DNA of 64,000 nucleotides from Berghia stephanieae (lineage: Eukaryota; Mollusca; Gastropoda; Nudibranchia; Aeolidiidae): assembly GCA_034508935.3 (NCBI GenBank), contig CM067449.1, forward strand, positions 35,779,587-35,843,586. Reading direction: 5' to 3'. Below, in pieces: positions 37,440-50,769 of the stretch (position 1 is its first letter; each line of letters begins with the position of its first letter). Below the pieces are notes generated by a model. It ran no database searches. It was not told the DNA's origin and worked only from the letters and a program-made list of their open reading frames with translations. A program made the translations under genes and the position numbers.

Positions 37440-40400
37440 TAAATTATAAATAAATAATATAAATAAATAATGAATTTATATAGCGCCTAAACATCCACGT
37501 CAATCGTGCTCTGCGGCGCTTTACATAATAAAAATAAAAATAAAAATTTTTAAAAACAGCAAAATTAAAAATCACGACACTACATGATACATAATAAGCA
37601 TGCATACAAAAAACAGAATCAAAGCAACATCCATTTCATGAAAAATAAGCCTCGCGGAACAACTCAGTCTTCAGACATTTCCTGAAAGATGATAAGTTTT
37701 CACAGGACTTTGTCTGAGGACTAAGTGCGTTCCATAGGCGTGGAGCTATGAATGAAAAGGCTTTTTCACCGAAAGTGGATTTTGAGGTGGTAACTTTTAG
37801 AAGTTGGGACTGAGATGATCTTAGATTTCGAATGGGTTCATATTTTTTGATCAGTTCCTGCAAATATTCAGGAGCCAATCCATCCAGACATCTAAAAACA
37901 TAGCACAATATTTTAAATTCTATCCTATACTTCACAGGAAGCCAGTGCAATTCCTGGAGAACTGGTGTTATATGATCTCTTTTTTTTCGTTAATTTTATA
38001 AGTCTAGCCGCTTTATTTTGAATTTTTTGTAGTTGATGAATTAATCTACTTTGACAGCCAATGAGAAGGGAATTGCAATAATCTAATCTGCTAGTAATAA
38101 ACCAATTAACAAGCATCTTTGTAATATCTTCGTCAATATAATGTCTGATTCTTCCAATGTTTCTAATGTGATAGTTACAACATTGGCATATTTTTTTAAC
38201 ATGATCTTCCATGGATAACCCTTGATCTAAATACACCCCAAGATTCCTCACACAAGAACTAGGTTTAATAGCATTTTCACCCACTAGTATCTCATTTGTA
38301 GATATTTTTGAGAGTTGATACCTATTTCCAAAAATTATCATTTCCGTCTTGTCATCATTAAATTTAAGTTTGTTTAGTTTCATCCAATCCTTTATGTTAG
38401 CAATGCAATTTTCCATAACAGATACTGATGACAGCTCTGGATCATTATTGAGTTTTGTATACAGCTGAGTGTCATCAGCATAAAAATGAAAATCAATGGG
38501 AAAAGTGGATAACATATGAGAGAGGGGAGCAGTATACATTGTAAAAAGGAGGGGGCCGAGAATAGATCCCTGAGGCATTCCACACGTTAATATGGATGGA
38601 GTTGATACATGGTTTTCTATAATTACTGACTGAGTTCTTTCAAACAAATATTCCTTTAACCAGCCCAAAGCTGTGCCACTGATATAAAATTGATCACGTA
38701 GTCTAGTTAAAAGTAAATTTTGATCGATAGTGTCGAATGCCGCACTTAAATCTAGTAAAACAAGCATCGCAGCACTTTTATTATCTATATCATTTACGAT
38801 ATCATTAAAAACTTTAAGTAATGCCGTTTCCGTGCTATGGGAGGCTTTGTAGGCAGATTGAAATTTAACATTTAAGGCATTCGTCTCTAGATGGTTAATA
38901 ATACGAGCAGCAACGACTTTTTCGATTAATTTTGAAATGAAATTTAAATTTGACACAGGTCTAAAATTATTTAACTCATTGCAGTCAAGATTTGCTTTTT
39001 TCTTCAGGGGTCTAACCAAGGCATGTTTCAGCATATTTGGAAAATCGGGCAACGTTAGACTTTCATTTACGATAGATGCAATTGCTGGAGCAAGATACTT
39101 TGAACATGATTTTATGAGCCAAGTTGGTGTTTTATCTAGCGGGCATGATTTATTAGGCATATCTGACAAAATATTTTTAACTTCCTCTATTGTTACGGGT
39201 TCAAACGACGTTAACATTTTATAACAGGTGTTCATAGATTTAGTTGGTCGTGTCGTGCAGGTAAGTGTTGTGTCCTCCTGTAGTGTCTCTTCCGTTGATG
39301 TTGATCTTCCAGGCGATGTCACGTGCCTTGTCATTGTTGTTGTTTTCATTGGTGAAGTCATGCTTGTTGTTTCAACTCGTGATGTGCTGGGATGTAGATT
39401 TGTGGGGCTGTCGTTGTCTAGTTCCTGTCGGATGTTGGAAATTTTCTCAATGAAAAAGGTGTTGAATTTGTCACAGAGTTCTTTTGGAGATGTATTTGTT
39501 GGTAAATTATTTGTATTCGATGGTGTGATCATTTCTTTGACAGTATTATAAAGCTTTTTCGAGTCAAGTTTGCTTTTTATCAGTGTGTCCTTCACATGTT
39601 GCCGCTTGGTACTGACTATTAATTGATTGGTATAATTTTTGGCTTTTTTATAAATTTGCTTGTGAATTTCAAGTCGAGACTTACGCCAAATACCTTCCTT
39701 ATGACGTCTGTCATGTTTGGCCTTTCGGATTTCAGCAGTAAACCATTTGGAATTTGGTCTTAGGACGATCGTTCTGGATTTGAGGGGCGCATGATTTTCC
39801 AGACACTTATTGAGTGATGTATAGAGGAGATCTAATTTCTCTGTAACGCCGTGTGTATTCATAACGTTATTATTTATGTCCAACTCCCGAATTTGGTCCA
39901 GTAATTTGGTTGTGGTTTATGTTTTTCGTTTTTCTATAGCGGACTGTACGCCGATTTGAAATTGGGACAGGGACATTGATCTTAAAAAATACTGGGTGGT
40001 GGTCTGAAATGTCTGGGCTTCCGATCCTGATCTCACGAGTGGAAGTATCTATGGACCGTGTGATAACGAGATCGAGGGTGTGTCCACCCTCGTGAGTTGG
40101 TCCTTTGACATTTTGTTTGAGATCGAATATTTCTAGAAGTTTGGTGAAGTTGTCCGAAATCTCGGCATGAAAATTAAAATCACCTAGAATAATAATTTCT
40201 CGATTCTCGGTGTTTTTTTGCGTGGAGAAAATCTTCAAATTCTTTTATAAAAGTTGTATTTGTGCTCTTGTATTTAGTTGATGGTGGTGGTCTGTAAATG
40301 GTTACGACGTTAAAATGTCTGTTATTATGACTAAAGTGAATTTCGATGCATTCGAATGAGTCGTAGTTTTGTTTTTCTCGTTTGATAATATTCAATTGGT

Positions 40401-41110
40401 CTCTAAAAACACACATCAAACCACCTCCACGTCTTTAGTCTCTATTTTCTTGATGATATGAATAGCCGCTGGGGATTACCTCGTTTATGGTTATAGTGTC
40501 AGAAGATGTTAGCCAAGTCTCTGTAATAAAGAATAAATCCAATTTGTTTTCGACGATAAAATCATTAATTAACACAGCTTTATTTCGCACAGAGCGGGCA
40601 TTCAGGAGAGCACATTTCAAATTGTTTTCGTCATCTGTACTCCTTTGTTGTTGTTGTTGCCGTAAAGTAATAAGATTGGATGGGGGTGGTGATGCTGATG
40701 ATAACGACGATGGTGATGGTGGTCGTGGTGGCAACGATATGGAAGATGACAGCGATGACGATGGTGGTGGTGCTGACGATAACGACGACGATAATGACAA
40801 TGGCAATGATCGTGGTTTTAAATCAATTGTTGTGTATGTGGGTGGGGGTCGTGATGGTTTGTAATGGTGGGGGCGATGTGGTCTGTGGCCAGTGAACACT
40901 GGTATCGCCCTTTGTTTTCTTGTTCCACCCCGTTGGTGTGCATTTGACTCAATGGCGTCAACAAGAGACGTTGGTTGTTGACGGCGTTGATAATAAAACA
41001 CCGATGTTAAAAATAAAGTGGTGAATAAAAATCTCTCGTAATGTGTAGAAGAAAAAGATTGGTGAAAATCAGGCTTTACCTTAAAATCCATTTTTTAAAA
41101 ATGAGAATAT
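37440..41110 (-). mobile_element. L2/CR1-like LINE, near full-length, recently decayed
   Basis: Minus strand. The frame from 41091 gives a leader with a Ser/Pro-rich low-complexity segment (roughly residues 90-150, over GAT/GGT repeats on the + strand) and then the endonuclease: ALLNARSVRNK, LFFITETWLTSSD, IIILGDFNFHAE, TLDLVIT and SPDISDHHPVF. RT from 39883: LNNFRPVSNLNFISKLIEKV, AYKASHSTETALLKVF, LDLSAAFDTIDQNLL, GMPQGSILGPLLFTMYTAPL and the catalytic FHFYADDTQLY, followed by LDYCNSLLIG and a C-terminal LHWLPVKYRIEFKIL region. The tail at 37494-37530 is the L2-type GCGC stem. Only a few lesions are visible: one in-frame stop near 40435 and frame changes near 40220, 39890 and 37940. Confidence 0.92.
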
Positions 41111-41287
41111 CACAGAAATAGTTCGTTTGATATTAAAATTGATTTCAGATAATTAAACACAACACAATCACAAGATTAACCATATAAAAATCCACATTGG
41201 AGCGTAAGAATTTAAAGTAAAATCGAATAGAAAGACACATGTAAACAAAAACGTGTCCTGCGGGTTATGCGTGTTACAATATATATA

Positions 41288-41349
41288 TATATGCGACAAC
41301 CCATCTCAAATCCAGCCCCATGCTCCTAAATGACCAGGCTACGCCGCTG
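41288..41349 (-). mobile_element. hAT terminus CAGCGGCGTAGCC (copy 1)
   Basis: Minus strand from 41349: CAGCGGCGTAGCCTGGTCAT, then GGAGCATGGGGCTGGATTTG and a short (TA)n. The same ~60 bp in + orientation lies at 49171-49228. CAGYGGCGTAG ends are typical of Tip100-type hAT elements. Confidence 0.8.
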
Positions 41350-41704
41350 CCTAGCCTCCACCTCTATGGCCTAGCCTAGGCTATTGGAGATCCCAAGATT
41401 TGTTTTTCGCCTTTTTTCCCCCCATGTTTTTCATTCAAAAACCCATTAGGCCTATATTATTTTGAAATATAAAGCAATAATAATAATGCTCAAAATTGGA
41501 TAATAAGTAGAGAATACAAATTTAATGTGCCCCATTGGAAAATGGATTTTGTTTCTCTTTCCTTGTGAATAGTTATTTTTTTCCTCTCCTTAATTAGTTT
41601 TTCAAATTATGAATTTTTTATGCGATTGTTCACTTTGATTTCCCAAATTTTAAGAAGCTAAATAGTTAATAAAATATTTTGATTACTTCCATCTTTTTTT
41701 TTTA
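41350..41704. other. Interior of the large hAT-like element
   Basis: AT-rich, with small CCTAGCCT/AGGCCTA phrases. No gene. Confidence 0.4.
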
Positions 41705-41738
41705 CTTACTACTACTACTACTATTATTATTATTATTA

Positions 41739-41816
<78 letters not shown>

Positions 41817-41838
41817 TATTATTATTATTATTATTATT
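41705..41838. repeat. (ACT)n(ATT)n array
   Basis: Short ACT run followed by about 120 bp of ATT. Confidence 0.95.
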
Positions 41839-42070
41839 TCAAACCATTCAAAATATAAATAAATTCATGTTGACCTGTTGTGACATCAATATTCTACAAA
41901 ATGCCCTATTTGTGTCAATTTTTTACCGTACATGTTGTTTTAAATGTTTGATTTTTGTAAAACTAGCGGAAAATTGTTGGCAAATTTTGCTATTTTGATG
42001 GCAAATGTTACCATTTTTTATGGCAAATTTTGGCGTTTGAAATGGCAAAAAACCGCGGGGACAGATAGAT

Positions 42071-42499
42071 AACTTTGATATGGATATCATCCAAAGATGT
42101 AAGGGTGAGCGTAAATATACATCCGAAAAAATATTGGACGTCCTATTATTCAAGCAGAAAAAGACTCATGGTTTCTGGACAGAGGATCGTTGTTATTCTT
42201 GCAGGTGGTGATGATACTGGATATTTAAAATGATGCCATGTCATTTTTTCTTCTCTGTATCATCTGGAATATTATTCTGGGGTAAATGCAAAGGTGTTTT
42301 AAGACTGACTAAATATCGTTTGCTGCCCTCCATTGAAGCACTCAGCTGTATTGTATTGGACAACGCTACCATTCAGTGACCCTTGATCACTTCAAGGCTC
42401 CAACTTTGGTAAATATAAAAGCTTACACATGATTTCATGGTTTCAATCAGACAGTACTTCATATTCTGACCATTTGTCAAAATGCTAACTATACTCCTT

Positions 42500-42539
<40 letters not shown>

Positions 42540-43360
42540 AATGAACCAGAAACAGCTTTCAAAGCAGACTGTTTAATCACGGAGTTTTGACACGAGGTTG
42601 CGCGACTTCCCCATATCGTTGTGAGCGCAATCCCATCGAGGTCATTTGGTCTAAGTCTAAGTAGAGGGAAAGATTGAGAGGAGGAACACCAAATTTACTA
42701 TCACCGACGAGGCAATAATATAACAAAGAGTAGATTGAGAAAAGGCATGTCTCAACCTTCGCAAACTAGAGGAAAATTACATTTCATTGGATAGAGTGAT
42801 GCTCGGAATCTTTCTGTAGTCGTTTCATTTCACCTTTTCACCATCCTCGTCATCATACTGTGCTGATTGATGTGTCCGGTATTTCTTGGTTGTTGTTGTT
42901 ATTGTTGAACACATATTTGTGGAGACACTCTCACTCTCATGATTGATGCATTTTTACTTTTGACCAGTCTACATAAATGTATGGAATCCTCTTTGGCATA
43001 AACACAAGCTATTTCTCAAACTTTTGCAATCAAAATTATATTGGAAGCGCGTTATGTTCACTTTCGTTTGTATTCACCAGTAATGTGTATTGATAGTTAT
43101 AAAATATAGATATCCGATAGTTAATAATTGCCAATCGTTGCTTCATATTCAAATACTGCAAGTATATTGTTTAAGCTTCAATTAACGTAACACTCCAGTT
43201 TAACGAATTCCTTCAAAATGGATATGCGGAAAATTCATAATTTTGATAATGTAAATCTTCTATGAGTTCCGATCCTCTCCTGTTATCGATTTTAATATAG
43301 CTGTAATAAACGAAATCCTTTCCTATTGTTTTAAAAATCATGAAATTTTTTTTTTTTATT
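42071..43360. other. Unassigned stretch with a 35-bp poly-A
   Basis: A homopolymer at 42503-42537 may be the poly(A) tail of a retroposed sequence, but I cannot see its body or a duplication. No gene recognised. Confidence 0.45.
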
Positions 43361-43470
43361 AAGACAAATTGATTCAGAGGTTCCTACAAATTTTTGCAGC
43401 TTTGCATTTGGGGGCAGCTGAGAAAAAGAAGAAAAACACGCGCCATTTATTAAAAATCTGACTATAATAT
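43361..43470 (-). repeat. Dispersed repeat, inverted partner of 30371-30478
   Basis: Reverse complement shows the same ordered landmarks (GGCGCGTGTTTTTCTTC, TTCTCAGCTG, CTCTGAATCAATTTGTCTT). Family unknown. Confidence 0.75.
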
Positions 43471-43599
43471 TGTGAGCCTTTAAAATTATTTTCGGTAAAG
43501 GACAATTCATTTGTGTACTTACAAAAGTACGATATTATTTAGAAAATGGTAGGGGCTGCCTGAAGCCGGTGATCGTGAAAATACTAACGAAAGAGTGAA

Positions 43600-43858
43600 A
43601 ATGGAGAGGCTTCGTATGGGAACAAAACAGACAATGGACGTTTCGGGTAAAACCCTTCGTCATCACAACAATACACAAATTAACGTGGAAAACAAATAAA
43701 ATAACATGTCTTTACTCAATGGTTGTTGCAGTATGAATGAAACGTTAGTAGTTGGCGTGGGTAGTGGGTAGGGTGCCCCAGGGGAGTGATCCGATTGATA
43801 AGAAAAGGTCAGCGTCAGGGAACAGAACCTTCCAGAAAATAATGGAAAATAAAAGACA

Positions 43859-43860
<2 letters not shown>
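43600..43860. mobile_element. Penelope-like terminal-repeat fragment
   Basis: The phrase ACAATGGACGTTTCGGGTAA followed by ACCCTTCGTCATCAC is the typical Penelope pseudo-LTR hairpin motif. It leads into an AGT array. No coding part. Confidence 0.6.
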
Positions 43861-43937
<77 letters not shown>

Positions 43938-43962
43938 TGTTGTAGTAGTTGTTGTTGTTGTC
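43859..43962. repeat. (AGT)n array
   Basis: About 34 AGT units, ending in TTG-rich variants. Confidence 0.95.
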
Positions 43963-44759
43963 ACGTCTATGTAGGAGGTTGGCAAGAAAGGAGATAGAAG
44001 TCAAATAGTTTTCCACATAGACAGCGTCGGGTGTCACTTTTATTCCATTTTATTGTTGGTTCAAAAGTTCCTGACACTTGACTGATAGTGATAGTAAGAG
44101 AATGTTTTAGGTTTAAAGAAATAGGTAATAGTGGAGTGGTAGAGTATTGGCAGGTTGTATAGGGAAAGGTAGGTTCAGAAGGTAAGTATTAGTCCCCGTT
44201 AAAGAAAAGTATTTTTAATATAAAATCAACAGAATTGCCTCATACAATGACAAGGTAACACATAATTTGCCAAAGAATAATAGTGCGGTTTTTAATTCAT
44301 TAATGTATTCTATGGGTATTAATCTTCATCCCGTATCACAAAAACTATTCATTTTTCTTTTGAGAGGCCTTAACTGATTAGCGTGAAAGGTGTCCCGTTA
44401 TAGCAGACAGTCGCCGTTCAGGTCAGCAGTCTGTAATCTGTTGCGTGGTAGGCCGTTCGGCTTGGTCCTTCACAGGATGTGGGCTGTCACTACTCACTGA
44501 TTCATGCTGGGCGATCAAAGGCTGAATGCTTCGCTCACAATTGATCTGTGAAAAATACCGGAGCAAATCTTTGACTAGGTTGCAACATTTTAATATTCAA
44601 TGAATAGTGGGGTCGTGAGGGGATTTCAATTAATACCCTTGACATCACCACTATCCCCATGGGTTAATCCGTAATTCAACCAATGGAATGAGTTAGTGGG
44701 ATGGGAAAGATATGTATCAATGAGAATATAATAATCAATGCATATATAAATACTAAATA
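43963..44759. other. Unassigned flank left of the intact LINE
   Basis: No gene recognised. Includes 44480-44560 with moderately GC-balanced sequence but no domain-bearing frame. Confidence 0.4.
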
Positions 44760-47700
44760 GAACTATGGTAGCAGCTTCTTATGGTTCACACTATTATGTT
44801 ATGACGATCGACCCAATCAGCAAAGTCCGGTCCGCATTCGTGCACCGTCGCGAACCCGCCCGGTAGCATCGTCACAACACACCTTTCGACTAGATGCTCT
44901 GCCGTTTCGGGTTCTTGTCCACAGCGTGGACATAAAGGACAGGAAGTTAGACCCCACTGATGTAACGCACCGGCCGTTAGGCAGCTCCTCGACCGAAGCC
45001 GATTCGCAGCTACCCAGTGTCTCCTCTTACTGGTATCAAAGCCTGGCAACTTCTCACCAAGCTTAGAGGAGTGTAGGTCCCCGCCCCCACGAGGGATTGA
45101 ATTCGTCCAAACCGACTTCCATCTCGTATGTGCAGCTCTGTCCGTAGTCAGGGATTCTGCGTACAAGGGTTGCCGGGACTTATTTCGGCTCGAAACGGGG
45201 GCACCGTTCATTATGCGCATGAGAGGGGTATCCCCATTCCCTCTCTCTTTGATCTTACTCAGCCAGTTTCCCGTAATGGTCTCTCTCCGGACATCGGGGG
45301 GCTGGATCGCTGCCATTACCGGGCCCCATTCTCTAGGGGTTGTTGCTAGCGTTCCCGACACTATGTGCATCGACTTGCGAAGTTTTACATCCACCTTCTC
45401 AACGTTTCTGCTTCTACCCCACACTGGAGCGCAATACTCCGCGGTGGAATAGCATAGTGCCAGGGCGGATGTTCTCAGGAGCGCTTGGCTAGCGCCCCAA
45501 GTCGATCCCGCCAGCTTCCTCAGAAGACTATTCCGCTTCTCTATCTTCCGGGCAACCCCTTCGAGATGAGCCCGATAGGTAAGGCTGCGATCCAACGTCA
45601 CCCCTAAATATTTTGGACGCGGCTCATATGGGAGTGGCTGGTCCCCGACTAGGACATTCAGTTTACGGGTGTGCCAACCACTGCATAAGTGAAATGCAGT
45701 GGCCACGGTTTTTGAAGTGTTCATCTTCAGGTACCACTTGTCAAAGTAGGATTTGAGTCTGGTGACGTCCTCGCTGAGTACGCTCTCGAGACGGGTCCAC
45801 ACTTTACTCTGAGTAACGAGTGCCCAGTCGTCTGCGTATCCCAGCCTCAGGGAGGAAGTGTTCGGCATATCGCTAATGTAAACGTTAAACAACATTGGCG
45901 CAAGTACCGACCCCTGAGGGACCCCATTCTTCAATTTCCTTACTTTGCTCGTGACGTCTCCCAGCGCGACGTGGAATTGCCTTTCCCCTAAGATCGAAGA
46001 GAACAACTTCAAGGTCTTTTTGCACCTTATGATTTTTGCAAGTTTGAGCATTAACCCATCGCACCAGACCGTATCGTACGCCGCTGATAGGTCTATAAAC
46101 ACAGCACCTGTTTGCTGTTTTCTCTCGAACCCGTGCTCAATATGCTCTGTAAGGGCAATGACCTGCTCCGTGGTGCACCTCCCTTCCCTGAAGCCTGCCT
46201 GCTCTGGTGGCAGGGCAGCGTCTAGGACCGGCCCCCATCGGTTTAATAGAACACGCTCCAACAATTTGTAAAGACAGCTCAGCAGCGATATGGGTCTGTA
46301 ACTGTCTGCCTCCTTCGCCGGCTTCCCTGGCTTCAGGATGGCAACTATCTTTGCGTGCTTCCACACTTGTGGAAGCTTTCCTTTTGCAAGGACGTCCGAC
46401 ATTGCCTCTGCTAACCAGGCCCGTGCCCTGGGGCCCAGATGCGTCACCATATCGGGATATACACCATCTATCCCTGCTGCTTTGCCGTTCTTTACTTCGC
46501 TAATGGCTGCACCCACTTCTCGGGGACTGAACGGGGCCGTCCAGTCCGACTCCTCCGCAGGTAGCGAGTCCAAAATCGTTCGGTACGCCTTGCGGACACC
46601 GCGCTCAAAAGCCTGATTAGGGACCCGCTTACTACGGTTCTTAATATTCTTGGCAATTGTGTCTGCCTCGCATTCCGGTGCAGCCTTCGCGAAATTCCGA
46701 TCTGGGTCCAATTTCTTTATCAAACGCCAAGCGTGGCGGCTGGAGTGTGTAAAGTCGAGACTTTCCACGGTCTCCTGCCACCGTTGCTTCCTTCCCTCTG
46801 CCAGAGACTGAAGTAGTCTATCGGCTGTGTCCTGAGACTGGGTCTGCTGGTACTCTCGGTACAGCTCTTCCGACTCTGCTGTCCAGCAAGGGGTGTAGAA
46901 TTTCCGCTTGCCCCGTGGAATAGAGCGTTGAGCGCTCTTAACCAGTAGCCTACTAAATCTGGTTATATTCTTGGACTTGGGAGGAATGGCAGGGCAGACC
47001 TGCTCGATATAGGAACTGAATTCCTCCCAGTCAGCCTTCCTGAAATTCCATCTGCAAAGTGGGAGAGACTGCACCCTCGGTATTGTCACCCCAGCTGTGA
47101 CAAGAACCGGCCTGTGCTGGCTATGCGGAAAGTCCCCGAGGACTGTCCGCTTCACCTGCAGCGGTTCACCGTTCGCGCTTTTCGTTACGAGGGTGAGGTC
47201 TGGAGTGTACTCCTTCTTATGGCGGGTACCCCGGAAGGTACCCTTGGCTGTAGGATCGTACACTAGGTGTAGATCATTACAGTCCATCCATGAGCGGAGT
47301 TGTCTTCCTGCCTCGTTGCAGTCTCGGTAGCCCCATTCGTGATGGTGGCTATTAAAGTCTCCCAGACAGATGGAAGGATGGCTGACCACCGGTACCGGTG
47401 GTGTAGTCCAAGTCGCTCTAGGTGGTTTGTAAATATTATGCAAACACAGTCCACCTACTTCCACGGAAATTCGGTTCACCCCATTGCTGTCCGTTACGCT
47501 CTCAATGACCCTTACCTTCGATGGCTCTTTAGCGTAAACGCTAACCCCTCCTTTGAGCCTCGAAGTGTCCTCGCGTTGGACCACCGTATAGCCTGGGATC
47601 TGGAATCGGGAAGATTGCGCGCCTGAATAAAGGTGGGTCTCCTGTAAAAGGAGGATATCAACGCAATGAACGGCCAATAGCTTTGATAAAAGCTCATTTT

Positions 47701-48136
47701 TTGCCATACTCTGGCTCTCGACGTTCAGGGACAATATACGCGTCAGTTCGCCATCCCCGCCGTCGCATTTTCCAATCGGCAGGCCGCGAATCGATTGATG
47801 CATGGGACGTTCGCTTTTTTCTCGGACGTGCCGACGACCCGGGCGACACGAACGCGGTATTATTTGGCTAGGCGGCAGACCGCTTCGCCATTGACGGGAC
47901 TGGTTGGGACTCGACATAAGGACAATAGTGTGGCGCCCGGGATAGGGCTGCTATTCGGGCACCGGGTTTGGATCAAATTTAGTCACACACCGGGGCGAGC
48001 AGCTCATGTGGCTCGTTGGCTCGATACCCGGGATGGTCTCGTGACGGTCGACCGGGATTTACACCTTTGCCCTCCCGTGTGCCTCAAGCCCCCTCACCAA
48101 CTGCAAGGTAAAGATCCACGAGGGGGGAACTATGGT
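44760..48136 (-). mobile_element. Complete Jockey/I-like LINE with target duplications
   Basis: Minus strand element 44770-48126 (3357 bp), flanked by the 10-bp duplication GAACTATGGT (44760-44769, 48127-48136). A GC-rich 5' UTR of about 210 bp precedes a single long ORF, and only ~16 bp separate the stop from the 3' end (AAGCTGCT). There is no poly(A) or obvious simple tail. The 5'-truncated relative at 13136-14594 ends at the same 3' point, which confirms the border. High GC (about 55%) contrasts with the surroundings. Confidence 0.93.
44786..47917 (-). CDS. LINE endonuclease-reverse transcriptase, uninterrupted 1043 codons
   Basis: Residues ~60-290 form an apurinic-type endonuclease with its motifs intact: SLNVESQSM, LLLQETHLYSG (catalytic E), SICLGDFNSHHHEWG (D/N) and HSQHRPVLV (SxHxP). 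Residues ~470-780 are the RT: GKAAGIDGVYPDMV, DSYRPISLLSCLYKLLERVL, FIDLSAAYDTVW, NGVPQGSVLAPMLFNVYISD and the catalytic LGYADDWALVT. A C-terminal Cys/His motif (CPLCPRCGQEPETAEHLVER plus C) ends the protein, probably binding nucleic acid. No separate RNase H domain is evident, and no ORF1 is seen. It would nick target DNA and copy its own RNA by target-primed reverse transcription. Every expected catalytic residue is present, so the copy may be functional or very young. The clade (Jockey, I or Nimb) is inference. Confidence 0.93.
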   Translation of the reverse strand: MSSPNQSRQWRSGLPPSQIIPRSCRPGRRHVREKSERPMHQSIRGLPIGKCDGGDGELTRILSLNVESQSMAKNELLSKLLAVHCVDILLLQETHLYSGAQSSRFQIPGYTVVQREDTSRLKGGVSVYAKEPSKVRVIESVTDSNGVNRISVEVGGLCLHNIYKPPRATWTTPPVPVVSHPSICLGDFNSHHHEWGYRDCNEAGRQLRSWMDCNDLHLVYDPTAKGTFRGTRHKKEYTPDLTLVTKSANGEPLQVKRTVLGDFPHSQHRPVLVTAGVTIPRVQSLPLCRWNFRKADWEEFSSYIEQVCPAIPPKSKNITRFSRLLVKSAQRSIPRGKRKFYTPCWTAESEELYREYQQTQSQDTADRLLQSLAEGRKQRWQETVESLDFTHSSRHAWRLIKKLDPDRNFAKAAPECEADTIAKNIKNRSKRVPNQAFERGVRKAYRTILDSLPAEESDWTAPFSPREVGAAISEVKNGKAAGIDGVYPDMVTHLGPRARAWLAEAMSDVLAKGKLPQVWKHAKIVAILKPGKPAKEADSYRPISLLSCLYKLLERVLLNRWGPVLDAALPPEQAGFREGRCTTEQVIALTEHIEHGFERKQQTGAVFIDLSAAYDTVWCDGLMLKLAKIIRCKKTLKLFSSILGERQFHVALGDVTSKVRKLKNGVPQGSVLAPMLFNVYISDMPNTSSLRLGYADDWALVTQSKVWTRLESVLSEDVTRLKSYFDKWYLKMNTSKTVATAFHLCSGWHTRKLNVLVGDQPLPYEPRPKYLGVTLDRSLTYRAHLEGVARKIEKRNSLLRKLAGSTWGASQALLRTSALALCYSTAEYCAPVWGRSRNVEKVDVKLRKSMHIVSGTLATTPREWGPVMAAIQPPDVRRETITGNWLSKIKERGNGDTPLMRIMNGAPVSSRNKSRQPLYAESLTTDRAAHTRWKSVWTNSIPRGGGDLHSSKLGEKLPGFDTSKRRHWVAANRLRSRSCLTAGALHQWGLTSCPLCPRCGQEPETAEHLVERCVVTMLPGGFATVHECGPDFADWVDRHNIIV

Positions 48137-48221
48137 GTATTTGCGATAGCACATTGGTAAATGTACTTTACAAGGTCATTCATTTTGAAGGCATAATATT
48201 ATATAAACCATCCTATAATAC

Positions 48222-48223
<2 letters not shown>
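48137..48223. other. Right flank of the LINE
   Basis: AT-rich, no feature. Confidence 0.4.

Positions 48224-48306
<83 letters not shown>
48224..48306. repeat. (TA)n array
   Basis: About 41 TA units. Confidence 0.95.
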
Positions 48307-48309
<3 letters not shown>

Positions 48310-48971
48310 ATAGTGAAAGAATATTCTTATAGGAAACATGAGTGTCAATTATGAGTTATTGATTCCTGTTAATTTTTGGTTGTGTCTACTTACTGCCAGG
48401 CGAAAACACAATATTAATTATCACGCCTATACACTAGTTTAATTGCATTAATTAATGGTAACATAATGTAAATTTATCACTGACGCTCGTGCGCACAGGT
48501 TTCTCGCTACGTAGGTTTTTAAAGTTTCATATAGAGCAGTGAGCTCTAAGTAGATGAAATAGAGAGAGAACGTTACTCTCCCCAACCTTGGCTTATAAAG
48601 GTTTTCGTTGGGAGTTGGAGAATCTCAAAGGGCCAACAATATTTCAGGACTTTGGTAGGCCTGTTTTGTTTTGGTTGTTGTCTGTAGTCCAATCGTGTTC
48701 CGGGTGTCGTAACTATAGCGTCCGTGCGCTTGGTGAATTTCTAATTACGGGACGAGTGACATCTCGCACATGGTGACATATAGGTGCGAATTGAAAGTCT
48801 GAATGCAAGCGAGACCACAGATGGCCCCCTTTTATTGTCCCAGGGCTATAACGATTAACACATTGCTACACGGAGATAGTCGTTGCATTGTAACGGCGAT
48901 AGTTTGTATTGAGTTGTGTGTATTGATGTATTTACATTCGTGGGAAGTTGAGGCGATTGAAATATATCACT
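48307..48971. other. Unassigned stretch
   Basis: No gene recognised; the frame 48803-49360 runs into microsatellites and has no domain. Confidence 0.4.
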
Positions 48972-49475
<504 letters not shown>

Positions 49476-50087
49476 AGAGCTGAGATATTAGCAATTTAAA
49501 TCGTGTAAAAATTCATGGTGGTGATGAAACTTGCCGCCTTCACAACGACATTTTGCTATGGTGTCAAAAGGTCACAGACTACGTCATCGGTACCGAGTAC
49601 ACATGTACACTGTTGCTTAAATCGAAATCGGAAATAAAACTTATCATTTATTCATAACATACAACTTATCAAATTCATTCATTTACGAAGAGAGTAACAT
49701 AATTTTCAAAAATATTTTTTAAAATCCAAAAGTATACCAATTTGGTTATTTCAAATTTTACGGCATTGAAACGCGGAACACGAGATTGTGAAATCGAAGA
49801 AATCAAAGTTGTGGTGGTCGAATACGAATACTAAAAAAAGAAGAAGATTTTTTTCCCCTCTCATATCTTTTGTATATTCCGATAGCTTTCAAAGAGTATA
49901 ATTTGTATTTTCTTAATGTCTTTTTAAATTAAAATTATTTGAAAATAATAGACTTCCGCTCATGTGAAGATATCTATAAACAATGCATCGCATTCTGCGG
50001 TTGCGAGTTGTGTCGTCTGCTTTCGGTTCGGCGAGGTCACGAAACGGTGTCTACTTGAATTCTGTCGCCTTTTACCCACCTCATAGT
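49476..50087. other. Unassigned AT-rich stretch
   Basis: No gene recognised. Confidence 0.4.
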
Positions 50088-50429
<342 letters not shown>

Positions 50430-50769
50430 AGCAGCATACCGAGCACCTAGTTTAAACATCAATGTTCATGTGTCACACAATTCAACATAGTTATGTTATT
50501 ATTGTGGTTTGCATAATAGTATGGTTCTAATCAAATTTCAGGTTGAAAATGTCCGTATCATCATCTTTGACATCACCGTCATGAACATCCCCATCACCAA
50601 CAATCCCGTGATCAAGTCACTTAACCCATTAAATCATGGCATTGACAATGTACTAAATCTTGTACTAACTACTAACAATTATATAATGGCAAAATGCAGT
50701 ATTGAGATGGATTGGTCAAAATGATTCATTTGTCGAGATTTAAAAAAAAAATTAGAATGCCCAGCTCTG
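50430..50769. other. Unassigned stretch
   Basis: No domain-bearing frame seen. Confidence 0.4.
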
